From: Actinomycetota bacterium
GTDB taxonomy: Bacteria; Actinomycetota; Thermoleophilia; Gaiellales; Gaiellaceae
NCBI GenBank assembly: GCA_013812265.1
Contig: JACCTQ010000149.1
Coordinates: 1-14,019 of the forward strand
Direction: 5' to 3'
DNA length: 14,019 nucleotides
Position 1 is the stretch's first letter, and each line of letters starts with the position of its first letter. The translations under genes and the position numbers were made by a program. The notes under the pieces were generated by a model. The model ran no database searches. It saw only the letters and a program-made list of their open reading frames with translations, and was not told the DNA's origin. This document shows positions 6,146 to 13,276 of this stretch, piece by piece.

Positions 6146-8106
6146 GGGAGCGGTGGAGGGTCGTCCTCGGGCGGAGGTGGCGGCTCGACCGGCGGATCGA
6201 TGGGCGCCGTCTCCGCCGGCTCTTCGAAGCGCCCCACGACGAGCGTGACCGGCGCCCCCGGAGTTGTCTCCGTACCTCCGAAGGGGTCCTGATCGAGGAC
6301 GACGCCGTCCTGGCCGCGGTCGCTCGTCTCCTGGCGCTGGATCCGCACTCTGAACCCGGCGTTCTCGAGGTTTGCCTGGGCTGTGGACTGGTCGAGACCC
6401 GTCACGTCCGGAACGGTCGTGAGCGTAGGCCCCTCCGATACGCTGAGGGTGATCGTCGACCCCTCGGACGCGAGCGCGTTCGCGTCCGGATCCTGACCCA
6501 CGACCGTTCCGGCCGGCTGGTCCGACTCGACGTCGACGCGCGCGACCGCGAAGCCCTCCGAGGTCAGCTCGGCGCTCGCCGACTCGAACGATTGTCCGAC
6601 CACCGGTGGCACAGGAACCGGCTTCGTCCCTGCCGACACGTTGAGGCGCACGGTGGCCCCCTGAACGACGCTCGTACCACCGCGCGGTGACTGGCCGATC
6701 ACCGTTCCCTCCGGCTTCTCGGAGAAGATTTCGACCTCCTTGACCCGCAGCTTGCGGGCGGCAAGGGCGCTCCGCGCGTCGGCCAGCGACTCACCGACCA
6801 GGTTGGGCACGATCGACTTGGGCTTGCCGGTTGACACATAGATCGTCACCCGGTTTCCGCGGTCGATCTTCTCCCCGGCTCCAGGCGACTGGTCGTACAC
6901 CATGCCGACCTGCTGCTCGTCATGCGGCCGGCGGATCACACGTTCCCGCAGGCCCAGGTTGAGGATCTGCTGAACGGCGAGGGACTCCGGCAGGCTGACC
7001 AGCAGGGGAACGGCCACCGGCTTTGCCTCGTTCAGCTCCTGCTGAAGCTGCGTGTACGCGTACCAGCCGGCCAGGCCTGCCGCCACGACGAGCGCGAGCG
7101 CGAGCAGCCAGGGCCAGAACGGCCGGGCACGCCGACGGGGCGCCTCGTACTCGTAGTAGCCGGTTCCGGCCGGAGGGCGAGACGTCACGATCGGCGCACG
7201 CGAGATCGCGGTCGCCTCGATGCCAACGCCGGTCAGCACCGCGGTCGCAGCCTCCGCGGTCTCCTGGCTCACCCGGAGGCCCCGTTCGATCCGGGCCAGA
7301 TCGGTGTCCATTTCCTCGGCCGTCCCGTAGCGGCCTGCCTGGTCCTTGGCGAGCGCCCGAAGGACGACCTTGTCCAGCTCGCGAGGAACGTCGGGGCGTT
7401 TCCGGGACGGCGGCTCAGGCACCGACGAGAGATGCTTCATCGCAATCTCGACGGGCGTGTCACCGGCGAAGGGGACGACCCCGGTGAGGAGCTCGTAGAG
7501 GACGACGCCGAGCGAATAGATGTCGGAGCGCTGGTCGACGGCGGCGCCCCGGGCCTGCTCGGGCGAGAGGTAGTGCGCCGTCCCGATGATCGACCCGACC
7601 TCCGTCATCTGGCTCGCGCCGGCGCGGGCGATACCGAAGTCCGTCACCTTCAGACGGCCCTCGCTTCCGATCAGCACGTTGTGCGGCTTGATGTCGCGGT
7701 GGACGATTCCGTGCCGGTGGGCGAACCGAAGGGCAGCGAGAATCTGCCGCGCATAGCCGATCACGACGGCAACCGGGAGCGTGTCGCGGACGATCAGCTC
7801 CTTGAGCGTTCGCCCGTCCATGTACTCCATGGCGATGTAGTACGTGCCCTCCGACTCACCTCGGTCGTAGACCGAGACGATGTTCGGATGCGAGAGCCCT
7901 GCCGCGTTCTTCGCCTCCCGGCGGAAGCGCTCCACGAACTGCTGGTCGGCCGCGTGGCGATCGTTCAGGATCTTGATTGCGACCCGCCGGCCAAGCTCCT
8001 GGTCCTCGGCCAGGTAGACGTCGGCCATGCCACCGGCGCCGAGCTTCCGCATGACGCGGTAGCGCCCGTCGAAGAGTGTGTTGATCAGCGTGTCCGAGAC
8101 GGCCAT
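6142..8106 (-). CDS. pknB: PASTA-domain Ser/Thr protein kinase
   Basis: This 654-aa protein is organised like mycobacterial PknB (626 aa). The cytoplasmic kinase domain (about 14-278) has the GAGGMADVYLA loop (23-33), VAIK with Lys45, HRDIKPHN (136-143, Asp138), DFG (156-158), an activation loop with Thr168 and Thr176 (MTEVGSIIGTAHY) and SPEQ (181-184). A juxtamembrane linker leads to one TM helix (about 329-350). Four extracytoplasmic PASTA repeats follow, at about 362-427, 429-493, 496-558 and 562-625; in this family they bind muropeptides or lipid II. A Pro/acidic tail (626-654, VEPPPPPEDDPPPLP) ends the protein. It starts at ATG 17 nt after pbpA and overlaps ddl by 4 nt. Known partners of the family are FHA proteins, PstP, MurJ-type pseudokinases and division proteins. 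No pknA lies beside it, so it is the only full-length kinase in this operon segment. Confidence 0.96.
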   Translation of the reverse strand: MAVSDTLINTLFDGRYRVMRKLGAGGMADVYLAEDQELGRRVAIKILNDRHAADQQFVERFRREAKNAAGLSHPNIVSVYDRGESEGTYYIAMEYMDGRTLKELIVRDTLPVAVVIGYARQILAALRFAHRHGIVHRDIKPHNVLIGSEGRLKVTDFGIARAGASQMTEVGSIIGTAHYLSPEQARGAAVDQRSDIYSLGVVLYELLTGVVPFAGDTPVEIAMKHLSSVPEPPSRKRPDVPRELDKVVLRALAKDQAGRYGTAEEMDTDLARIERGLRVSQETAEAATAVLTGVGIEATAISRAPIVTSRPPAGTGYYEYEAPRRRARPFWPWLLALALVVAAGLAGWYAYTQLQQELNEAKPVAVPLLVSLPESLAVQQILNLGLRERVIRRPHDEQQVGMVYDQSPGAGEKIDRGNRVTIYVSTGKPKSIVPNLVGESLADARSALAARKLRVKEVEIFSEKPEGTVIGQSPRGGTSVVQGATVRLNVSAGTKPVPVPPVVGQSFESASAELTSEGFAVARVDVESDQPAGTVVGQDPDANALASEGSTITLSVSEGPTLTTVPDVTGLDQSTAQANLENAGFRVRIQRQETSDRGQDGVVLDQDPFGGTETTPGAPVTLVVGRFEEPAETAPIDPPVEPPPPPEDDPPPLP

Positions 8107-8123
8107 CTAGTGATTCACGGTAC

Positions 8124-9599
8124 TTACGTTCGACCGCGGCGGAGGAGTGCCTCCATCACGATCCGCGCGATCGGCGCCGCCGTCTTCCCGCCCGTACCGC
8201 TCTGGTTTTCGAGGATGACCGCGATGGCGACCTGCGGGCGCTCGACCGGGGCGAAGGCAATGAACGAGGTCGTGTTCCGGCCGTTGACGCCGGTCTCTGC
8301 GGTTCCCGTCTTTCCGGCGACCCTGATCCCGGGGATCTGGGCCGCCGTCCCCGTGCCGCCTGACACGACCGCTTCCATCATCGTGGTGAGCGCGGCGGCA
8401 GTCGAGGGCTTGATCGCTTGACGGAGCTCCTTCGGCTTCGTCCGCGTAACCACCCGGCCTCCAGTGGCGAGGATGCGGTCGACGAAGTGGGGTCTCAGCA
8501 CGGCCCCGCCTGCAGCGACGGCGGCTGCCACCATCGCCATCTGTACCGGCGTTACCTGGAGGCGCTCCTGTCCGAAGGCTAATCGCCCGGGATCGACCTG
8601 GAACGGGTTCTTGGGCTCGAAGAGCCTGCCGCCGCGGTAGAGGCCGCTCGCCACCCGTTCGTTGGAGGGAGTCTCGATCGGAGGCGGCGAGTAGAAGCCG
8701 AACCGCTTCGTGTACTCGACGAGCAGCTGTGGGCCGAGCTTCTTGCCGATGTCGCAGAAGACGGAATTGATCGAGTGCTGCATCGCCTGGACGAAGTTCA
8801 CGAAGCCGAACGGCGTCGACGTGTCGTAGTTGTTCACCCTGCGGCCGTACTCGATGCAGTAGCCGAGATCGTTGAAAGTCGAGGCGAGCGAGTAGCGTCC
8901 CGAGTCGATCGCGGCGGCGGCTGTGACGACCTTGAACGTGGAGCCGGGAACGTAGCGGCCGTTCGTGGCGCGGTTCAGGAGCGGCGATGCCGGGTTGCAG
9001 GCACCACGAATCCTCTCGATCAGCTTGAAGTTGCGCTCCGCGGCATTCGGATCGTAGGTTGGCGAGGAAGCGCTGACCAGAATTGCGCCCGTGCGCGGGG
9101 CGACGGCGAAGATCGCGCCGCACTGGCCGGCCAGTGCGGCGAGCGCCACGCGCTGCGCCCGGGGGTCCACGGTGAGGACGACGTTGTTTCCCTTGATGGT
9201 CACGCCGCGGAGCTTGTCGAGCGTGGTATTCAGCACCGTGTTGAGGTTCGAGTTCGCCCCGGTGAGATAGTCGTTCAACGACTGCTCGAGGCCCACGCGC
9301 GAGCGCTGCTGCGTGGCGTAGCCGACGGTGTGAGCGAAGAGACCGCGACTTGGATAGCGCCGGAAGTAGAAGGTCCGGCCCTTGACACGCCGCTGCTTGT
9401 TCGTCGCCAGCACGGTACGCCCGTCGCCTGCGTAGATGACTCCCCGCTTGATCGTGAACTGCGCGACGCGCTGGATCGCATTGTCCTGGCGATCCTCGAG
9501 ACCGGCGACGGCCCACGTCTGCCAGTAGGTGGTCGCGACGACGAGGGCGATCAGCATGGCGAGCGCGGCGAGCGCGACGCGGGAGATCTGGGAGTTCAC
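8124..9599 (-). CDS. pbpA: Class B penicillin-binding protein (PbpA-type transpeptidase)
   Basis: The 491-aa protein has a short cytoplasmic N-terminus and one TM segment or signal anchor (about 7-30). A PBP dimer domain follows (TIKRGVIYAGDGRTVLA, 49-65) and then a transpeptidase domain. The active-site triads are complete: PGSTFK (218-223, nucleophile Ser220), HSIN (275-278, SxN motif at 276-278) and AGKTGTAE (428-435, KTG at 430-432). It cross-links peptidoglycan in the periplasm and is the usual partner of the SEDS polymerase encoded just upstream. The start is GTG 9597-9599, which overlaps the rodA stop by 4 nt (GTGA). The reading frame remains open further upstream, but that sequence is out-of-frame rodA. 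Four cysteines (160, 201, 248, 282) lie in the extracytoplasmic part and flank the catalytic motifs, which is unusual for this family. Length is typical of actinobacterial PbpA. Confidence 0.96.
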   Translation of the reverse strand: MNSQISRVALAALAMLIALVVATTYWQTWAVAGLEDRQDNAIQRVAQFTIKRGVIYAGDGRTVLATNKQRRVKGRTFYFRRYPSRGLFAHTVGYATQQRSRVGLEQSLNDYLTGANSNLNTVLNTTLDKLRGVTIKGNNVVLTVDPRAQRVALAALAGQCGAIFAVAPRTGAILVSASSPTYDPNAAERNFKLIERIRGACNPASPLLNRATNGRYVPGSTFKVVTAAAAIDSGRYSLASTFNDLGYCIEYGRRVNNYDTSTPFGFVNFVQAMQHSINSVFCDIGKKLGPQLLVEYTKRFGFYSPPPIETPSNERVASGLYRGGRLFEPKNPFQVDPGRLAFGQERLQVTPVQMAMVAAAVAAGGAVLRPHFVDRILATGGRVVTRTKPKELRQAIKPSTAAALTTMMEAVVSGGTGTAAQIPGIRVAGKTGTAETGVNGRNTTSFIAFAPVERPQVAIAVILENQSGTGGKTAAPIARIVMEALLRRGRT

Positions 9600-10876
9600 G
9601 AGCCTCTCTCCGTCTGCGGCGAGAGGCTGTTCGCCCGGTGGGAGATCAAGAGCAAGCCCGCCAGGAGCACGAAGTTCGCGACCACGCTCGACCCTCCGTA
9701 GCTCACGAACGGGAGGGTGATTCCCGTCAGCGGGATCAGGCGCAGGATGCCGCCGACGATGATGAAGGTCTGGAGAGCGAACGTGAAGGTGAGCCCGACA
9801 GCGGCGAGCTTCGAGAAGCCGTCCTCGGTGAGCAGCGCGATGCGGAAGCCGCGTGCCACGAAGAGCATGTACACGAGCAGGAGGGCGCAGGCGCCGATGA
9901 GGCCGAGCTCCTGCGCCAGCGCGGAGTAGATGAAGTCGGTGTTCAGGTACGGGATCAGCGGATCTCCACCGGTGGTGCTGAAGGTTCCCTGGCCGAGACC
10001 CGTGCCGGGATACCCGCCGTTCGCGATCGAATAGAGAGACTGAATGATCTGGTATCCGTCCCGGTGCGGATCGCTCCAGGGATCGAGCCAGATCGACACC
10101 CGCTCCTGCACACGACCTACCACCTGATACACGCCGACGGCCCCGGCGACGAACAGGACGCCGCCGATCGCCACGTACGTCAGCCGCGCGGTGGCCACGT
10201 ACAGCATGGCCAGGAAGACGCCGAAGTACAGTAGGCCGCTGCCGAGGTCGTTCGTCTGGAAAAGGACGAGCATCGCCCCGCCCCAGATCACGAGTAGCGG
10301 CCCGAGATCCTTCGGCCGCCCCTGGGCAAGCACCTCTCGCTTCTCGCGCAGGTAACCCGCCAGGAAGACGATGAGCATGATCTTGGCGAACTCGCCGGGC
10401 TGGAACTGAAGCGGCCCGAGATCGACCCACAGGCGTGCCCCGTTCACCGTCGTGCCGATCTTCGGCAGCGCCGGAAGCAAGAGCAGCACGAGCGCCGTCA
10501 GGCCGAAGAGGTACTTGTAGCTCTCGAGCCGCCGGTAGTCGCGGCGAAGCACGAACAGGACGAAGGAGAAGAGAGCGACCCCGACCACGATCCACATGCC
10601 CTGCCGGAAGGCGTCGTCCGGGTTCAAGCGATAGATCTCGGTGACGCCGATGGCGGTCAGTAGGCCGGCCATTGGCAAGAGGTACGGGTCGGCGTTCGGG
10701 ACGCAGATTCGCGTCACGATGTGGGCGACCAGATAGAGGCCCAGGAAGATGCCGGCGTACGACAGCGAGGCAGAGGAGACCTCCGCTTGCCGGGCGATGT
10801 AGACGCTTGCGAAGCCGGCGACCGTGATCATGCCGACGACGATGAGATTCAGCAGCTCTCGGTTCCTCGCGCTCAC
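9596..10876 (-). CDS. rodA: SEDS peptidoglycan glycosyltransferase (RodA/FtsW family)
   Basis: This 426-aa polytopic membrane protein has about ten or more helices. SEDS signatures are NGARLWVDLGPLQFQPGEFAKI (145-166), QTNDLGSGLL (207-216) with the conserved Asp210, the extracytoplasmic stretch SIWLDPWSDPHRDGYQIIQS (261-280), GGYPGTGLGQG (287-297), NTDFIYSALAQELG (312-325) and LTGITLPFVSYGGSS (383-397). The family polymerises lipid II into glycan strands together with a class B PBP. Here pbpA follows directly with a 4-nt overlap, which supports a RodA-PbpA pair. In mycobacteria and streptomycetes the gene at this position is called rodA (elongation or sporulation), and position rather than sequence is why I prefer RodA to FtsW. 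It starts with GTG overlapping the pstP stop (GTGA). Confidence 0.93.
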   Translation of the reverse strand: MSARNRELLNLIVVGMITVAGFASVYIARQAEVSSASLSYAGIFLGLYLVAHIVTRICVPNADPYLLPMAGLLTAIGVTEIYRLNPDDAFRQGMWIVVGVALFSFVLFVLRRDYRRLESYKYLFGLTALVLLLLPALPKIGTTVNGARLWVDLGPLQFQPGEFAKIMLIVFLAGYLREKREVLAQGRPKDLGPLLVIWGGAMLVLFQTNDLGSGLLYFGVFLAMLYVATARLTYVAIGGVLFVAGAVGVYQVVGRVQERVSIWLDPWSDPHRDGYQIIQSLYSIANGGYPGTGLGQGTFSTTGGDPLIPYLNTDFIYSALAQELGLIGACALLLVYMLFVARGFRIALLTEDGFSKLAAVGLTFTFALQTFIIVGGILRLIPLTGITLPFVSYGGSSVVANFVLLAGLLLISHRANSLSPQTERGS

Positions 10877-12030
10877 CGAATAAGGTCCTCCTCGTAAGCC
10901 TTGACGACCGCGATGGCCGCGTCGTGGCCTCGCAGATCGTGGTCGAAGAGGCGCTGCCGCTCTCCGCGGGTGAGCTGCGCGGCCAGGACGGGGCTCTCGT
11001 AGACCGCTCGGTAGAGGCGGACGCCGCCCACCAGGTCGTACGGCACGCCCTGATAGACGGCCACCTGGCCACCGCTGTCGGCGCCGACGAAGTGCGAGCG
11101 CGAGAGGCCCCACAGTGTCGCGACGCAGACACCTGCGAGCGCCACGACAGCTAGCAGGCCGTAGAGGAAGCGACGGCCGTTGGCCGGGCGCCGGCCGCCT
11201 TCGTCGAAGGATCCCACGTGCTCGAGCGTCGGCACGCGCTCGATACCCGAAAGCGTGTCCTCCTCGTCGTCCGTTTCGTGGACGGGCATGACGGTGGTCT
11301 CGGCGCCGCCGGCGGCCGCCGTGATCTCGAAGAAGACGACCGTGATGTTGTCCTCGCCGCCGCCGCGATTCGCCGCTTCTACGAGGGCTCGTGCCGCCCG
11401 CTCGGGGTCGTCGCGGTTCTGCTGGACGATGTCCTGGATGGTCTCGTCGTCGACCATGTCCGTGAGCCCGTCCGTGGAGAGGAGAAAGAGATCGCCTTCC
11501 CGCACGTCGACGGGGAAGGTGTCGACGTCGACGTCGGGGTCGGTGCCGATCGCACGGGTGATGACCGAGCGCTGCGGATGCGTTTCCGCCTCCTCGCGCG
11601 AGAGCTTGCCGTCCCGGAGGAGCTCGGCGACCAGGGAGTGGTCGTCGGTGACCTGACGCAGCTCTCCGTCCCGGAAGAGATACGCGCGTGAGTCGCCGAC
11701 GTGGCCGAAGGTGACGACGCCGTCGTCGACGAGCGCGACCGTCATGGTCGTCCCCATGCCGGACAGGGAAGTGTCCTCGGTCGCGCGCTGGTAGATCCTT
11801 CGGTTCGCCTCCTGGATCAGGAGCTCGACATGCTCGGCGGGCGATCGGGGCGCCTCGCGCGGCTCCTCGCGCAGCGCCGCCGCGGCCAGACCGGAGGCAA
11901 CCTCACCGGCGCTGGCCCCGCCCACACCGTCGGCAACCGCGAACAGTGGTGGCTTGCACACGTAGGTGTCCTCGTTCTGGCGTCGTTTTCGGCCAGGGTC
12001 CGAAACACCGGCCACGCGCCCGAGCGTCAC
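10873..12030 (-). CDS. pstP: Membrane-anchored PP2C-type Ser/Thr phosphatase
   Basis: The 385-aa product has a cytoplasmic PP2C/PPM domain (about 1-236). Its metal-binding motifs are SDPGRKRRQNEDTY (10-23), FAVADGVGG (30-38, Asp34), GMGTT (91-95), GHVGDSRAYLF (109-119), STDGLTDMV (185-193, Asp187) and GGGEDNITVV (223-232, Asp227). An acidic linker (about 240-286) leads to one TM helix (about 288-309). The small extracytoplasmic domain contains VAVYQGVPYDLVGGVRLYRAVYES (323-346). The same outer domain is known from actinobacterial PstP, and its ligand is not established. The enzyme reverses phosphorylation by the PASTA kinase on the kinase itself and on substrates such as FHA proteins and PBPs. 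It starts with GTG overlapping the fhaB stop by 4 nt and ends overlapping the rodA start by 4 nt. Confidence 0.96.
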   Translation of the reverse strand: MTLGRVAGVSDPGRKRRQNEDTYVCKPPLFAVADGVGGASAGEVASGLAAAALREEPREAPRSPAEHVELLIQEANRRIYQRATEDTSLSGMGTTMTVALVDDGVVTFGHVGDSRAYLFRDGELRQVTDDHSLVAELLRDGKLSREEAETHPQRSVITRAIGTDPDVDVDTFPVDVREGDLFLLSTDGLTDMVDDETIQDIVQQNRDDPERAARALVEAANRGGGEDNITVVFFEITAAAGGAETTVMPVHETDDEEDTLSGIERVPTLEHVGSFDEGGRRPANGRRFLYGLLAVVALAGVCVATLWGLSRSHFVGADSGGQVAVYQGVPYDLVGGVRLYRAVYESPVLAAQLTRGERQRLFDHDLRGHDAAIAVVKAYEEDLIR

Positions 12031-12497
12031 CGCTCGAACCTCAGGTCCGTCTCACCGATCCGGATCACGTCACCCGTCGCCAGCTTGCGGGGTCTCGAGA
12101 GGCGCGCGCCGTTCACGAACGTGCCGTTCGTCGAGCCGACGTCCTCCACCCACACACCATCCCGGCGGGGTTGAAAGCGCGCGTGGTTGGCCGAGGCGAA
12201 GCCGTCGCTGGCGAGCTCGAGGTCGTTGTCGGATGTCCGACCGGCGGTGAGGGGCGCGGAGTCGAGGAAGTGCTCGGAACCGGGCGCGAGCGTGGAGCTC
12301 TTCAGCACGACGAGCTTGCCCGTCTGGCGGCCCAGCCCTGCCGCGGCCGCATCCTGCGGCGCCAGCATGAAGCTCTCCTGCGGAAGGCGGACATCGCGGC
12401 TGGCGCTGCGGACGATGCGCCAGATGAACAGGTACAGCAAGACGAGGAACGCGATCTTGAGCGCGAGGAGCGCCTCCTCGACCGCTACGGAGCTCAC
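12027..12497 (-). CDS. fhaB: FHA-domain membrane protein FhaB (FipA-like)
   Basis: This 156-aa protein has an N-terminal TM helix (about 8-28, ALLALKIAFLVLLYLFIWRIV), a linker (30-60) and a C-terminal FHA domain (about 62-156). The phosphothreonine-binding positions are present: GR (86-87), Ser102 and His105 in ASANHARF, and DVGSTNGTFVNG (119-130). Size and layout match mycobacterial FhaB (155 aa), which recruits phosphorylated wall and division proteins such as FtsZ/FtsQ complexes; that partner list is family knowledge and is not visible here. The GTG start overlaps the fhaA stop by 4 nt, and its own stop overlaps the pstP start. Co-expression with the kinase and phosphatase supports a role as phospho-reader of the same circuit. 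Confidence 0.95.
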   Translation of the reverse strand: MSSVAVEEALLALKIAFLVLLYLFIWRIVRSASRDVRLPQESFMLAPQDAAAAGLGRQTGKLVVLKSSTLAPGSEHFLDSAPLTAGRTSDNDLELASDGFASANHARFQPRRDGVWVEDVGSTNGTFVNGARLSRPRKLATGDVIRIGETDLRFER

Positions 12498-13276
12498 GCG
12501 TCCGCCCCCCGTTCGAAGACGAGCTCGCTCGACCCGAGGACGATCGTGTCGCCGGACTCGAGCTTCGCCCGCTTGACCCGGCGGCCGTTCACCTCCATTC
12601 CGTTGGTCGAATCCAGATCGACCAGCCAGTAGGTCGCACCCTCCTGCCTGAGCTCCGCATGCCGGCGGGAGATATTCGGATCGGCCACCTGCACGTCACA
12701 GTCCTTCGAACGGCCAATGACGATCCGGCGCTTGGCGATCTCGTGCTGCTGGCCGTCGACGGTCAACGTGACGATCTCGCGTTCCATACCGAGCTCGTCC
12801 GGCGATACCGCCTCGGTGGCCGAGGGCGCTGCCTTTGGCTTGTAGATCATGGTTGCGCCCGGCTCCGGTTGGGACTTCGGAGCATCGGTCGACTTGCGTC
12901 CACTCGGAGGCTGCGCCATGCGGGTAGCGATGCCGAACTCGCCGACGGCGAGGTCGGCGTCCGTCTCCATCAAGACCTTGGGCGACGTGAGGAGGGCGTA
13001 GTTCTCCCGGCGCGCGTGCTCGGCGAGATAGTCCTGCAACTCGCCGATCATCGAGCCTTCGTAGCCCTCGAACTGCGCCCGGTCGGTCGGTGCCAGGTAA
13101 ACGCTGTACTCATTCGGGACGTAGACCCTCGAGACCGAGACCGTCCGGTGATCGTCCATCTCCTTCGTGAGCTTGCGGGCAAGCTCTACCGGCTGGACGT
13201 GCGTTCGGAAGGCACGGCCGAAGACTCCCTCGAAGAGGCCCTCGATCTTCTGTTCGATGCTGCGGAGAACGCTCAT
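12494..13276 (-). CDS. fhaA: FhaA-type protein: DUF3662 domain plus FHA domain
   Basis: The 260-aa cytosolic protein begins with the DUF3662/FhaA N-terminal domain (about 1-115; SIEQKIEGLFEGVFGRAFRTHVQPVELARKL and RVYVPNEYSVYLAP are typical). A short Pro/Ser/Lys-rich linker (about 118-165) follows, then a C-terminal FHA domain (about 168-256). FHA pThr-binding residues are IGRSKDCD (187-194), NISRRHAEL (201-209) and DSTNGMEVNG (222-231). Mycobacterial FhaA (527 aa) has a much longer Gln/Pro/Tyr-rich linker, so this is a compact form. FhaA binds phosphorylated PknB and the MurJ (MviN) pseudokinase and so restrains wall synthesis in mycobacteria. The start is ATG, directly after the TAA of the upstream gene (0-nt gap). 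The only G-run suited as ribosome-binding site (GGGG, 4-7 nt upstream) lies inside a perfect palindrome. Its stop overlaps the fhaB start by 4 nt. Confidence 0.95.
   Translation of the reverse strand: MSVLRSIEQKIEGLFEGVFGRAFRTHVQPVELARKLTKEMDDHRTVSVSRVYVPNEYSVYLAPTDRAQFEGYEGSMIGELQDYLAEHARRENYALLTSPKVLMETDADLAVGEFGIATRMAQPPSGRKSTDAPKSQPEPGATMIYKPKAAPSATEAVSPDELGMEREIVTLTVDGQQHEIAKRRIVIGRSKDCDVQVADPNISRRHAELRQEGATYWLVDLDSTNGMEVNGRRVKRAKLESGDTIVLGSSELVFERGADA

Noticed and set aside
5150..6292. Plus-strand open frame of 380 codons opposite ddl
   Set aside because: Low-complexity, charge-rich antisense translation with a Gly/Ser run from the antisense of a Pro-rich tail; ddl on the minus strand is unambiguous.
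6922..8421. Long plus-strand open frame of about 500 codons opposite pknB and pbpA
   Set aside because: Its translation is Arg/His/Asp/Val-rich shadow sequence typical of antisense frames in high-GC genes, and the minus strand holds two well-matched proteins here.
8124..11132. Apparent 1002-codon minus-strand frame ending in pbpA
   Set aside because: Only the last 491 codons are PbpA. The rest is rodA and pstP DNA read out of frame, open only because of high GC. The GTG at 9597-9599 overlapping the rodA stop is the sensible start.
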